A stretch of 64,000 nt of DNA from positions 186,001 to 250,000 of the forward strand of contig CAVZYJ010000008.1 in the NCBI GenBank assembly GCA_963779485.1, written 5' to 3'. Of the stretch, positions 44,182 to 55,460 are shown piece after piece; position 1 is the stretch's first letter; the number at the start of each line of letters is the position of its first letter. Below the pieces are notes generated by a model, which had not been told where the DNA came from, did not search any database, and worked only from the letters and a program-made list of their open reading frames with translations. The translations under genes and the position numbers were made by a program. Source of the stretch: CAVVJA01 sp963779485 (GTDB taxonomy: Bacteria > Actinomycetota > Actinomycetes > Mycobacteriales > Jatrophihabitantaceae).

Positions 44182-45566
44182 GCGTCCACCTTGTCCTTAT
44201 GTCCCGCCGGCGCCGGCACGTAGTCGCCCGCACCGACACCGCCGATCGGGCCGAAGTCGTACGCCGACTCGCCGTGGATGGCGAGGTCGAGACCCAGGAG
44301 CTCCTCGTCCTCGCTGACGCGGGTCCGGAAGAACAGCCCGATCACCTTGGCGATGATCAAACTACCGACGAAGGAGAAGATCGTCACTGCACCAGCCGCC
44401 ATGAACTGGTGTAGCAGCAGGTTCCACCCGCCGTACTTGCCCCCGCCGCCGTACAAGATGCCGTCGTTGGCGAGCGCGTTGGTGCCGCTGGTGCTGAAGA
44501 AGCCGATGCAGAGCGTGCCGACCCAACCACCGACGAGGTGGACGCCGACGACGTCGAGCGAGTCGTCGTAGCCGAACCTGTTCTTCAGGTTGATCGCAAA
44601 CGCGCAGATGACCCCGGCGAACAGACCGATGAAGATCGATCCGATCGGGCTGACGAATCCAGCGCAGGGCGTGATCGCGACCAGCCCGGCGACGGCGCCG
44701 GATGCGGCGCCCAACGCGGTGGACTTCCCGTAGCGCAGCTTCTCCACGATGATCCAGCCCAGCAGCGCCGTTGCCGTCGCGGTGTTCGTGTTGACCCAGG
44801 CGTAGGACGCGAGGTCGCCCGCCGTCAACGCGGATCCGGCGTTGAATCCGAACCAGCCGAACCACAGCAGGCCGGCACCGAGCATCACGAACGGGATGTT
44901 GTTGCCGCGCATCTTCTCCCGCGGCCAGCCGCGGCGCTTGCCGAGGACGAGCGCCATGGCCAGGCCTGCGGCACCGGCGTTGATGTGGACGACGGTTCCT
45001 CCGGCGAAGTCTTCGGCAAAGAACTTTCCGGCCGGTTGCAGGGATTGGTTCAGCCAGCCGTAGCCGTCGAACACCCAGTGCGCGACGGGGGCGTAGATGA
45101 CGATCGACCACACCGCGACGAAAGCCGCGAACGCGCCGAACTTCCACCGGTCGGCGGCCGCGCCGGTGATCAGGGCTGGAGTGATGATCGCGAATGTCAC
45201 TTGGAAGGCGACGAACGCGAGGGTGGGGGTCGTCTGCGCGCTACCGAGCGCGGGGACGACGTCATTGGCATGCTGCATGCCGAGGAAGTGCAAGTCGCCG
45301 ATGAACTTGCCCTCCCCGCTGAAGGCCAGGGAAAAGCCGACCAGGATCCAGGTGAGGCTCACGATCGCGATGGCCGCGAAGTTCTGGATCAGCATGCCGA
45401 GGATGTGTTTGGCTCGCACCATGCCGCCGTAGAAGAAGGCGAGACCCGGAGTCATCAGTAACACGAGAGCGGCCGAGGCCAGCACCCACGCCGTGTCTCC
45501 GGAGTTCAGGTTCTTCTTCGAATCGAACGGCACGTACTGCGTCGCCGTCAGCACTAGCTGTGACAC
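44178..45566 (-). CDS. amtB: Ammonium transporter
   Basis: This 462-residue protein has 11 predicted helices of the Amt family: DTAWVLASAALVLLMTPGLAFFYGGMVR, FSGEGKFIGDL, VAHWVFDGYGWL, AGGTVVHINAGAAGLAMAL (pore His), GADLL-like LLWFGWFGFNAGSALTAG and VGVHLVGGWVGTLCIGFF. The C-terminal tail (DEELLGLDLAIHGESAYDF) is the PII-docking region. The start is a GTG at 45566 with GGGGGAG upstream. A GlnR-like box lies 91 bp upstream. First gene of amtB–glnB–glnD. Confidence 0.95.
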   Translation of the reverse strand: MSQLVLTATQYVPFDSKKNLNSGDTAWVLASAALVLLMTPGLAFFYGGMVRAKHILGMLIQNFAAIAIVSLTWILVGFSLAFSGEGKFIGDLHFLGMQHANDVVPALGSAQTTPTLAFVAFQVTFAIITPALITGAAADRWKFGAFAAFVAVWSIVIYAPVAHWVFDGYGWLNQSLQPAGKFFAEDFAGGTVVHINAGAAGLAMALVLGKRRGWPREKMRGNNIPFVMLGAGLLWFGWFGFNAGSALTAGDLASYAWVNTNTATATALLGWIIVEKLRYGKSTALGAASGAVAGLVAITPCAGFVSPIGSIFIGLFAGVICAFAINLKNRFGYDDSLDVVGVHLVGGWVGTLCIGFFSTSGTNALANDGILYGGGGKYGGWNLLLHQFMAAGAVTIFSFVGSLIIAKVIGLFFRTRVSEDEELLGLDLAIHGESAYDFGPIGGVGAGDYVPAPAGHKDKVDA

Positions 45567-45656
45567 AGGGGCTCCCCCTTGGGTCAGGTCGCAACGCGCG
45601 GAAGAGCGCGTTGGCGAAAGGTTGGAGGTCGCCTGTTAACGCGAGGGGCCGGTGGT

Positions 45657-45672
45657 GTTTCGCCTGTGTAAC
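45657..45672 (-). promoter_or_regulatory. GlnR-like binding site upstream of amtB
   Basis: On the minus strand the sequence reads GTTAC-ACAGGC-GAAAC, an exact fit to the actinobacterial GlnR half-site pattern GTnAC-n6-GAAAC. A weaker GTTAA-type box follows about 15 bp on. GlnR activates amtB–glnK–glnD in Streptomyces when nitrogen is short. Binding here is inferred from pattern and position. Confidence 0.6.
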
Positions 45673-45747
45673 CAGCCCGCCGGGGTGGCGCACGCCACTC
45701 ACGGATCTCCCGTGACCCTGAGCGCCAGTGCCGGCCCAAACGCGGGC

Positions 45748-45800
45748 CTCGTGATCTTGGACTTACTGCCTTCCAGCGTCGATAAGTCCAAGATCACGAG
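45748..45800. repeat. Dispersed stem-loop repeat, copy 2
   Basis: CTCGTGATCTTGGACTTA is mirrored by TAAGTCCAAGATCACGAG, an 18-bp perfect stem around 17 bases. It is the inverted-orientation relative of 22005–22055. It lies in the gap between the start of amtB and the end of kbl, on whose minus-strand transcript it would form a terminator after kbl. Confidence 0.75.
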
Positions 45801-45867
45801 TCGGTGAGAACACCGGGGAACCGGAGCGGGCGCTGCTCCGGGTGGCGGCCGCTTGCGATTAGCTTGC

Positions 45868-47034
<1,167 letters not shown>

Positions 47035-47043
47035 TTCGGCTCC

Positions 47044-48084
47044 TTACTGTGTCCAGTCGAGGACGACCTTGCCCCGATCGGCGGCGCGGGCCGCCGCGAA
47101 CGCCTCCACCCAGAAGGCGGCCGGGAAGCGGTCGGTGACTACCGACGTGATCGCCTTCTGCAGCTCCGCACCCTGCCGCAACATCGCACTCATCGCGTAC
47201 CAGGTCTCGAACATCTGCCGGCCGTAGATTCCCTGGATCGTGATCATGTGCGTGACGACCTTGGCCCAGTCGATGTCGATAGGCGCAGCGGGCAGGCCGA
47301 GCATCGCGATTCGGCCACCGTGATTGAGGTTGTCGATCACGGCGGGCAGCGCAGTGGGGTGGCCGCTCATCTCCAGCGCGACGTCGAATCCCTCGACCAT
47401 GCCGAGGCGCCGCTGGGCCGACGCGATGGACTCGGTCGTCACGTTCAGGGCCAGGTCGACGCCGAGTCCGCGCGCGAGCTGCAGGCGAGACTCGCTGACG
47501 TCGGTGATCACGACGTAGCGCGCGCCGACGTGTCGCACGACCGCCGCGGCCATCAATCCGATGGGTCCGGCGCCGGTGATCAGCACGTCCTCGCCGACAA
47601 GGGGAAACGTCAGCGCCGTGTGCACTGCGTTGCCGAACGGGTCGAAGATCGCGCCGAGGTCCGGATCCAGCGCCGGATGGTGCACCCAGACGTTGCTCTC
47701 GGGGAGCACGACGAACTCGGCGAATGCCCCGTCCCGGTTCACCCCCACGCTCTCGGTGCGGATGCACAGGTGACGCCGTCCGGCCCGGCAGTTGCGGCAG
47801 GTGCCACACACGATGTGACCCTCGCCGGACACCTGATCGCCGACCCGGACGTCGCGCACGCCGGAGCCCACGGCGACCACCTCGCCGCAGAACTCGTGGC
47901 CGACGATCAGCGGCGCGTCCACGGCGCGGGCGGCCCACTCGTCCCAGGCCTCGATATGCAGGTCAGTGCCGCAGATGCCGGTGCGCAGCACGTGGATCTT
48001 CACTTCGCCGGGGCCCGCGTCCGGCTCCCGCCGCTCGACCAGCTCGAGCCCCGGCCGCGCCGCCGGCTTGTACAGCGCCTTCAT
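47044..48084 (-). CDS. tdh: L-threonine 3-dehydrogenase
   Basis: This 346-residue zinc alcohol-dehydrogenase-family enzyme oxidises threonine to 2-amino-3-ketobutyrate with NAD. Seen are the catalytic zinc ligand region RTGICGTDLHIEAWDEWA and GHEFCGEVV, the structural zinc cysteines in CGTCRNCRAGRRHLC, the NAD fold VLITGAGPIGLMAAAVV, and EMSGHPTALPAVIDNLNHGG. The ATG at 48084 (MKALYKP) fits the family; the longer frame to 48615 is non-homologous. First gene of tdh–kbl, placed between ftsY and amtB, which are usually closer in actinobacteria. Confidence 0.95.
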   Translation of the reverse strand: MKALYKPAARPGLELVERREPDAGPGEVKIHVLRTGICGTDLHIEAWDEWAARAVDAPLIVGHEFCGEVVAVGSGVRDVRVGDQVSGEGHIVCGTCRNCRAGRRHLCIRTESVGVNRDGAFAEFVVLPESNVWVHHPALDPDLGAIFDPFGNAVHTALTFPLVGEDVLITGAGPIGLMAAAVVRHVGARYVVITDVSESRLQLARGLGVDLALNVTTESIASAQRRLGMVEGFDVALEMSGHPTALPAVIDNLNHGGRIAMLGLPAAPIDIDWAKVVTHMITIQGIYGRQMFETWYAMSAMLRQGAELQKAITSVVTDRFPAAFWVEAFAAARAADRGKVVLDWTQ

Positions 48085-48152
48085 GCCCTCGACCCTGCCA
48101 TACCAACGCCCTACCCCGGCCGCCCACTTGGGGGCGATGGTCGGGAGGACGG

Positions 48153-49334
<1,182 letters not shown>

Positions 49335-49341
49335 GGTGAGA

Positions 49342-50334
49342 TCAGCTGGTGGCGAGCCGGCCGCCGGCCTGCCACTGCGACCAGGCGACGTTCCAGTCGC
49401 CCAGGCCGTCAAGAGCCGGCATCTGGCCACCCGTCGTGTTCTGGTACAGCACCACGTCGCCGTACACGGAGAATTGGTAGAACCACTGGGCGTCCGTGAC
49501 GTTGAGGTTGGTGCATCCGTTCGAGGTGCTGCGGATACCGATGTTCCCGCCGTTCCAGGCGGCCGCGTGGATGAACTCGCCGGATCGGGTCACTCGGACC
49601 GACCACGGCACCAGCTCGTTATACGTGGACGACGGGGTGCGACCGTCGCCGATCATCCGCTGCGGATTCTGCTTCTCCATCACGACCTTGACGCCGTTGA
49701 AGGTCGGCGTCGCGGCCGCGCCGAGCGAGACCTTCATCGTCTTCACCATGACGCCGTTGCTGCGCACGTTCATGCGAAGCGAGCCGCCGTCGACGGTGGA
49801 GATGTGTTGATCACCGATGAGCATGTCCAGGGTCAGGCTGTCGGAGTACGCCAATCCCGCTCCGGCGCTGACGCCCTTGACCGGCAGGTCGACGTGGATA
49901 TGCGAGTGCGCGGGCCAATAGTCCTGCAGCCGGTAATGCGCCTCCATGGGGACGTCGGCGTAGGGCCGCTCGAAGTACCAGGCACCGGCGGCCGGCTGCC
50001 CATTGACCGTGACCTTGACCGCCCGAACGAACGGCTTGGCGTCGGTCGGCCGGGTGCTGAACCGAACGATGATCGGCTCCCCGACACCGTAGGTGGCCCC
50101 ATCACCCTGCAGTAGCGCGATGTGCACGGGCTTCGTCGGCCCGGCGGGCTTGGACGAGCTGTGCGCGCTCGAGGACGCCGACGACGAGGACGACGATTGT
50201 CCACTCGAGGACGGCCCCGACCCCTTACCACTGCTGGTGGACGAGCAGGCGGCGAGAACGACGCCGGCGATGGCGAACAGCGAGACGAACAGGCCGCCGC
50301 GGACGCTGCGGGTGGCCTGGTGGGTCGATATCAC
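49342..50334 (-). CDS. L,D-transpeptidase lipoprotein
   Basis: This protein has 330 residues from a GTG at 50334 (an earlier frame start at 50364 adds ten residues). The signal peptide ends in a VLAAC lipobox, and a Ser-rich linker follows. Residues about 60–190 are an immunoglobulin-like domain (VGEPIIVRFSTRPTDAKPF), as in mycobacterial LdtMt2/LdtMt5. The YkuD catalytic domain follows, with FIHAAAWNGGNIG and the active Cys in STSNGCTNLNVTDAQWFY. It makes 3-3 peptidoglycan cross-links outside the membrane, which resist most beta-lactams. It lies 8 bp before ftsY and after smc on the same strand. Confidence 0.92.
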   Translation of the reverse strand: MISTHQATRSVRGGLFVSLFAIAGVVLAACSSTSSGKGSGPSSSGQSSSSSSASSSAHSSSKPAGPTKPVHIALLQGDGATYGVGEPIIVRFSTRPTDAKPFVRAVKVTVNGQPAAGAWYFERPYADVPMEAHYRLQDYWPAHSHIHVDLPVKGVSAGAGLAYSDSLTLDMLIGDQHISTVDGGSLRMNVRSNGVMVKTMKVSLGAAATPTFNGVKVVMEKQNPQRMIGDGRTPSSTYNELVPWSVRVTRSGEFIHAAAWNGGNIGIRSTSNGCTNLNVTDAQWFYQFSVYGDVVLYQNTTGGQMPALDGLGDWNVAWSQWQAGGRLATS

Positions 50335-50381
50335 CGGACCAGGGTAAGTGACGCCAGCACGCACCGAACGCCACCCGGGCC

Positions 50382-53300
50382 TTACGAACCAGAAGCAACC
50401 GGCTCGCGGTGCGCCCTACGCACAGCTGGTTCATCGCCTACGTCGCGGAGCCGCTGACTGATTACCTGGGTAATGCCGTCCCCGCGCATCGTCACGCCGT
50501 AGAGCGCGTCGGCGATCTCCATGGTCCGCTTCTGGTGCGTGATGACGATGAGCTGGCTGCTCACCCGCAGCTCGTCGACCAGCCCGATGAGCCGACCGAG
50601 ATTGACCTCGTCGAGCGCGGCCTCGACTTCGTCCAGCACGTAGAACGGACTAGGCCGGGCCCGGAAGATCGCGACGAGCAACGCGACGGCCGTCAGTGAT
50701 CGCTCGCCGCCGGACAGTAGCGAGAGCCGCTTCACTTTCTTGCCGGGCGGCCGAGCCTCGACGTCGACGCCGCTGTGCAGCAGGTCGTCCGGGTCGGTGA
50801 GGACGAGCCGCCCCTCGCCGCCCGGGAACAGGGTGGCAAAGACGGTTTCGAACTCCGCGGCGACATCCTGATAGGCCCGGGTGAACACCTCGAGGATGCG
50901 CTCGTCGACCTCTTTGACCACGGTGAGCAGATCCCGCCGGGTCGCCTTCAGGTCCTCGAGCTGGGTCGACAGGAACTGATGGCGCTCTTCCAGGGCCGCG
51001 AATTCCTCCAGGGCAAGGGGATTCACTCGACCCAGCAAGGCGAGATCACGTTCCGCGCGGGCCGCGCGCCTCTCCTGGGTCGGCCGGTGGTAGGGCCCGG
51101 GCGCGGGGGCGCTCACCTGCTCCCCGCGGTCGCGAGCCTGCTCGAACTCGGCGACCTCCAGAGCGCTCGGCGGCGAAAGCTGATCCGGACCGTACTCGAC
51201 CAGGAGCGTGTCGATCGACACGCCGAATTCCTCGAGGACTCGCGTCTCGAGCGTCTCGATGCGTAGCCGGTGCTCGGCCCGCGCGATCTCGTCGCGATGC
51301 AGCGCGTCGGTGAGCCGGACGAGCTCCTCGTCCAGTTCTCGGGAGCGGGCGCGGAGCGCACCCAGTTCCACCTCGCGCTGGGCATGGGACTGTTGCGCGG
51401 CGTCGCGTTCAGCCGCGGCGCGTACCGACGACTCCTCGACGCGTCGGCACACCACGCGGGCCAGGTCGTGCACCGCCTCGGCCACCGCCGCACCCCGAGC
51501 CCGTTCGCGGCGCGCCTGCTCGTGCCGCAGCCGCGCCGCCCGTTCCTGGTCGGCCGCCCGTTCCAACCCGTCCGCGCGGCCGGCCAGCGCTCGAACTCGC
51601 TCCTCGCTCGTCCGGACGGCAAGGCGCGCGTCGAGCTCGATCGCTCGCCCCTCGGCCACCCCGTCCCGCAGCGCATCGCGTCGCGCTACGGCCTCCCCGC
51701 CGTCGTCCTCAGGCTCCAGCTCGGCCAGCTGGAGGCGCTCCTCGAGGTCGGCCAGGCCAGCCACGTCGCGGTCCCGCGCCTGCTCGACGACGGCTCCCGC
51801 CTCGTCGAGCCGGCACGCTTCGGCCGCCGCGGAACGGGATGCGGCGCCGAGCTGCGCCAGCTGCTCCGCCACACCGGCGAGACGGGCATCGGACTCGTTG
51901 AGAGCGAACAGCGCGGATTCGACCTCGCCGGCGAGGTCGGCCGCGCGCACGGTGGCCGCGAGGAGATCCCCCTGCACCCTCTCGCACCGGGCCGCGGCCT
52001 CGTCGGCGTGCTGTTGCGCCTCGTCGACGGCGCCTTGAATCTCCAAGGTGGAGGGCGCCGACGGAGACCCACCGGCGGCCCAGTCGGGACCGAGCATGTC
52101 TCCGCTCGCCGTGACCACCCGGAGGCTCGGCCAGCCGGCCCGTAGCCGCTCGGCCTGCTCAAGCTGGTCGACGACCGCGACCTGGGTCAGGGCCCGTTCG
52201 ATCGCGCCGCGCAGTACGTCCGGGGCCTGTACGAGATCCACGGCCCACGCCGCTCCCGCGGGCAGCTCCGGCCATTCCGAGCGATCGGGGGAACTCGGTC
52301 GACCGCCCACGATCAGGCCGGCCCGACCGGCATCGTCGGCCTTGAGCAATCGCAACGCCGCGCCGACGTCGTCGTGCGAGCTGATCGCCACCGCATCGGC
52401 GACCGCGCCCAGCGCAGCCGCGAGCGCCGCCTCCCGGCCAGGTTCGACGGTGAGCAGCGCGGCGACCGATCCGAGCACTCCGGGCAGCCGTGAGCCGGCC
52501 GCGAGCAGGGCGCCCGCCCCGTCTCGGCGGGTGAGGCCGAGAGCCAGCGCTTCGCGCCGGGCCGACCAGGTCGAGCGATCCCGTTCCGCCTCGCGCTCGG
52601 CCTCGGTCAGCTGTTTGACCCGGTCGACGGCGTCCTGGTGGGCGCGAGCGGCCGCCTCGTGCTGCTTGTCGAGGCCGACCTCGCCCTCGTCGAGGAGACC
52701 CACCTGCTCGTACACGAGCTGCAACTCCCGCTCGGAGCGCCGGGCCCGGTCGCGGGCATCGTCGGCGGCGGTGCACAGCCGCGCGATCTCCTCGCCCGCA
52801 GCCGCGGACCGGGTACGCAGTGCATTCACCCGGCCGGTCAACGTGGCGATGCCCTCGCGCCGGTCGCCTACTGCCTGAGCAGCCGCCAGCACGGCGCGTT
52901 CGGCGGCGGCCAGCTCGGTTTCGAGACCGGTGCGGGCTTCGACGGCCCCGAGCAGCCGGGCGCGCGCCGTCTCGAGCTCGGCGTGCAGTCCGGCTTCCTC
53001 CGCGCGCAGCTGTTCCGCCTCGGCCGCCAGCCGATCCGGATCCGGTCCGGCGCGGTCCTCCCGGGCCAGGCTGGCGAGGTGTCGAGCCCGCTCGGCGGCG
53101 AGCGATGCCGTTCCTCGAAAGCGTTCCTGCAGCGCGGTGAGGCGGTAGTACGTCTCCTGAGCCCGGGCCAGTACCGGAGCGTCCGCGGCGAGAGCGCGCT
53201 CCAGTTCGGACTCGGTCAGCCGGGCTGCACCCAGATCGGCCTCGATCATCGCCCGACGCTCGCGAATTGCCGTCTCGTCGGCGACCTCGCTGTCCCGCGC

Positions 53301-54017
53301 GACATACAGCGTCGTGAGGTCGTCTGCGAGCAGCCGCAAGCGAGAGTCGCGCAGCTCGGCTTGGATTCCCGCTGCGCGGCGGGCGATCTCGGCCTGTCGC
53401 CCGAGGGGCTTGAGTTGCCGGCGAAGCTCGTCGGTGAGGTCGGCCAGCCGGGTCAGGTTGGCCTGCATGGCATCGAGCTTGCGGAGCGCTTTCTCCTTTC
53501 GTTTACGGTGCTTTAAGACGCCGGCGGCTTCCTCGATGACGCCTCGTCGCTCTTCAGGTCGCGCGGACAGCACCGAGTCGAGCTGGCCCTGGCCGACGAC
53601 CACATGCATCTCGCGACCGATTCCGGAGTCGCTCAGCAGCTCTTGAATGTCGAGCAGCCGCGCGCTTTCGCCGTTGATCTCGTATTCGCTCGCACCGTCT
53701 CGGAACATTCGGCGCGTGATGGAGACTTCTGCGTAGTCGATGGGCAGCAGGCCGTCGGAGTTGTCGATCGTGAGGATGACCTCGGCTCGGCCCAGCGGCG
53801 GGCGGCCCGCGGTCCCGGCGAAGATGACGTCCTCCATCTTGCCGCCGCGCAGCGTCTTGGCGCCCTGCTCTCCGAGCACCCAGGCGATCGCGTCCACCAC
53901 GTTGCTCTTGCCGGAACCGTTGGGGCCTACGACTGCGGTGATTCCGGATTCGAACCGGAGGGTCGTGGCCGAGGCGAAGGACTTGAATCCCTTGAGCGTC
54001 AGCGACTTGAGGTGCAC
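50382..54017 (-). CDS. smc: Chromosome segregation protein SMC
   Basis: This protein has 1211 residues from a GTG at 54017 (VHLKSLTLKGFKSFA) with GGGAG upstream. The N-terminal ATPase head has Walker A VVGPNGSGKSNVVDAI. Two long coiled coils (about 170–500 and 680–1010) flank a hinge (LPGVLGSVAALLTVEPG with GRAGLIVGG). The C-terminal head has the signature LSLLSGGERSLTAVALL and Walker B YVLDEVEAALDE. It condenses and separates chromosomes with ScpA/ScpB. The frame is intact along 3.6 kb. Neighbours mutM and rnc upstream are the standard order. Confidence 0.96.
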   Translation of the reverse strand: MHLKSLTLKGFKSFASATTLRFESGITAVVGPNGSGKSNVVDAIAWVLGEQGAKTLRGGKMEDVIFAGTAGRPPLGRAEVILTIDNSDGLLPIDYAEVSITRRMFRDGASEYEINGESARLLDIQELLSDSGIGREMHVVVGQGQLDSVLSARPEERRGVIEEAAGVLKHRKRKEKALRKLDAMQANLTRLADLTDELRRQLKPLGRQAEIARRAAGIQAELRDSRLRLLADDLTTLYVARDSEVADETAIRERRAMIEADLGAARLTESELERALAADAPVLARAQETYYRLTALQERFRGTASLAAERARHLASLAREDRAGPDPDRLAAEAEQLRAEEAGLHAELETARARLLGAVEARTGLETELAAAERAVLAAAQAVGDRREGIATLTGRVNALRTRSAAAGEEIARLCTAADDARDRARRSERELQLVYEQVGLLDEGEVGLDKQHEAAARAHQDAVDRVKQLTEAEREAERDRSTWSARREALALGLTRRDGAGALLAAGSRLPGVLGSVAALLTVEPGREAALAAALGAVADAVAISSHDDVGAALRLLKADDAGRAGLIVGGRPSSPDRSEWPELPAGAAWAVDLVQAPDVLRGAIERALTQVAVVDQLEQAERLRAGWPSLRVVTASGDMLGPDWAAGGSPSAPSTLEIQGAVDEAQQHADEAAARCERVQGDLLAATVRAADLAGEVESALFALNESDARLAGVAEQLAQLGAASRSAAAEACRLDEAGAVVEQARDRDVAGLADLEERLQLAELEPEDDGGEAVARRDALRDGVAEGRAIELDARLAVRTSEERVRALAGRADGLERAADQERAARLRHEQARRERARGAAVAEAVHDLARVVCRRVEESSVRAAAERDAAQQSHAQREVELGALRARSRELDEELVRLTDALHRDEIARAEHRLRIETLETRVLEEFGVSIDTLLVEYGPDQLSPPSALEVAEFEQARDRGEQVSAPAPGPYHRPTQERRAARAERDLALLGRVNPLALEEFAALEERHQFLSTQLEDLKATRRDLLTVVKEVDERILEVFTRAYQDVAAEFETVFATLFPGGEGRLVLTDPDDLLHSGVDVEARPPGKKVKRLSLLSGGERSLTAVALLVAIFRARPSPFYVLDEVEAALDEVNLGRLIGLVDELRVSSQLIVITHQKRTMEIADALYGVTMRGDGITQVISQRLRDVGDEPAVRRAHREPVASGS

Positions 54018-54172
54018 GAATCTCCCGAGGCGGCAGGTGCGCGCTCCTGGCGCAGCGGTTCGGTATGCGCGAAATCTAGCGCGCGACAAGGCGAACTTCG
54101 GCGCGCCGAGCCGGCCGACACACCACAATTAGCCGCTCGGCGTGGCACCGCCGGCGGCCGGTCGGTCAGCGG

Positions 54173-54361
54173 TCAGGCCAGGGCGGGATGCGCGGTTTCG
54201 GCGAGTTCGTGCAGTTCCAGCTCGAGTGCTGGGCTGGAGCTGGAGCGCAGATCAGCGAGCTCGTTCTCGAGTTCGGCTACGCGACGGCGTAACCGAAGCA
54301 CTTCGAGACTGAGAGCATGTTCCGACCCGCTGCCGATGTACCCCACCAGGGCGCGTGCCAT
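54173..54361 (-). CDS. Small coiled-coil protein
   Basis: This 62-residue protein has the conserved start MARALVGYIGSGSEHALSLE and a heptad coiled coil, VLRLRRRVAELENELADLR. Short proteins of this kind (MxRALxGxxGS... then RxRVAxLE) recur in actinobacteria and I recognise the pattern, but no function is known. It lies between smc and mutM on the same strand, with 208 bp to mutM. It might bind a division or chromosome protein (speculative). Confidence 0.6.
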   Translation of the reverse strand: MARALVGYIGSGSEHALSLEVLRLRRRVAELENELADLRSSSSPALELELHELAETAHPALA

Positions 54362-54569
54362 ATAGCGACCTTTCGCTCTTCAGGCCGGTGGCCGGGCGCG
54401 GTTCGCACGCTGCCGACCTACCGACTGGGTTATCCGTACGCAAGGAATCACCCGGCAGGTTGCCCAGGTTCTGGACACTCTGACGAGCGACGGGCCTCGC
54501 TGCAGGTGTATCCATGGTTGCACCGAGGTAACGGCTGGTCAACCGTCCCACACCGGGTCCATTGCACGA

Positions 54570-55454
54570 TCACAGCCGCGGTGGCCGCTGGCATCGGGGG
54601 CAGAAGTAGCTGGACCGGTTCATGAACGCGACCCGTCGGATGGCCGTTCCGCACCGCGGGCAGGGCTGCCCGGCCCGGCCGTAGACGGCGAGAGTACGGT
54701 CGAAATATCCACTTTGACCGTTTACGTTGACGTACAGCGCGTCGAAGGAGGTGCCGCCGGCGCCGACTGCGGCGACGAGCACGGTCCGCACGTCGGAGAG
54801 GAGGCCGTGCAGCCGCGGCCGGGACAGGGCAGCGGTGGCGCGGGCCCCGTGCAACCGAGCTCGCCACAGCGACTCATCGGCATAGATGTTGCCGATCCCG
54901 GAGACGAGCGACTGGTCGAGCAAAGCCCGCTTGATGGTCGTTCGTCGGCTCCGGACCCGCGCGATGAATGCCTCCTCGTCGAACGCCTGGTCGAGCGGGT
55001 CACGGGCGATGTGACTGATCCGAGCCGGCACGGTGTCACCGGGCTGGTCGGCGCAGGGCACCAGATCGTCGACGAGCACGCCGCCGAACGTGCGCTGGTC
55101 GACGAATCGGAGCTCCGGTCCGGCATCGGCGAAGCTCAACCGGATATGCAGGTGCCGCTCATCGGGCGTCGCGGGGGCCTCGACAAGGAACTGGCCGCTC
55201 ATCCCAAGGTGCCCGAGCAGGCACTCGTGAGCCACGCTGCTCCCGCCGGCGGAGATCGGCAGCCAGAGGTACTTGCCACGACGGCGCGCGGCGAGGACGC
55301 GGGCTCCGGCGAGCCGGGCAACGAGATCCGCTTCGCCGGCCAGATGCCGGCGCACCGAACGGGGATGCCGGACCTCGACCGCGGTGATGGTGCGGCCGAC
55401 GACGAACCGGTCCAGCCCGGCCCGCACGGTCTCTACCTCAGGCAGCTCCGGCAT
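54570..55454 (-). CDS. mutM: Formamidopyrimidine-DNA glycosylase
   Basis: This 294-residue enzyme removes 8-oxoguanine and formamidopyrimidines and cuts the strand. The catalytic Pro2 and Glu3 are in MPELPEVETVRAGL. The Lys of the RRRGKYLWLP loop, LLGHLGMSGQF, DQRTFGGV, the H2TH segment LLDQSLVSGIGNIYADESLW and the C-terminal zinc finger CPRCGTAIRRVAFMNRSSYF with CPRC are all present. It starts 6 bp after rnc, in the classical rnc–mutM–smc order. Confidence 0.96.
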   Translation of the reverse strand: MPELPEVETVRAGLDRFVVGRTITAVEVRHPRSVRRHLAGEADLVARLAGARVLAARRRGKYLWLPISAGGSSVAHECLLGHLGMSGQFLVEAPATPDERHLHIRLSFADAGPELRFVDQRTFGGVLVDDLVPCADQPGDTVPARISHIARDPLDQAFDEEAFIARVRSRRTTIKRALLDQSLVSGIGNIYADESLWRARLHGARATAALSRPRLHGLLSDVRTVLVAAVGAGGTSFDALYVNVNGQSGYFDRTLAVYGRAGQPCPRCGTAIRRVAFMNRSSYFCPRCQRPPRL

Positions 55455-55460
55455 GCACGG

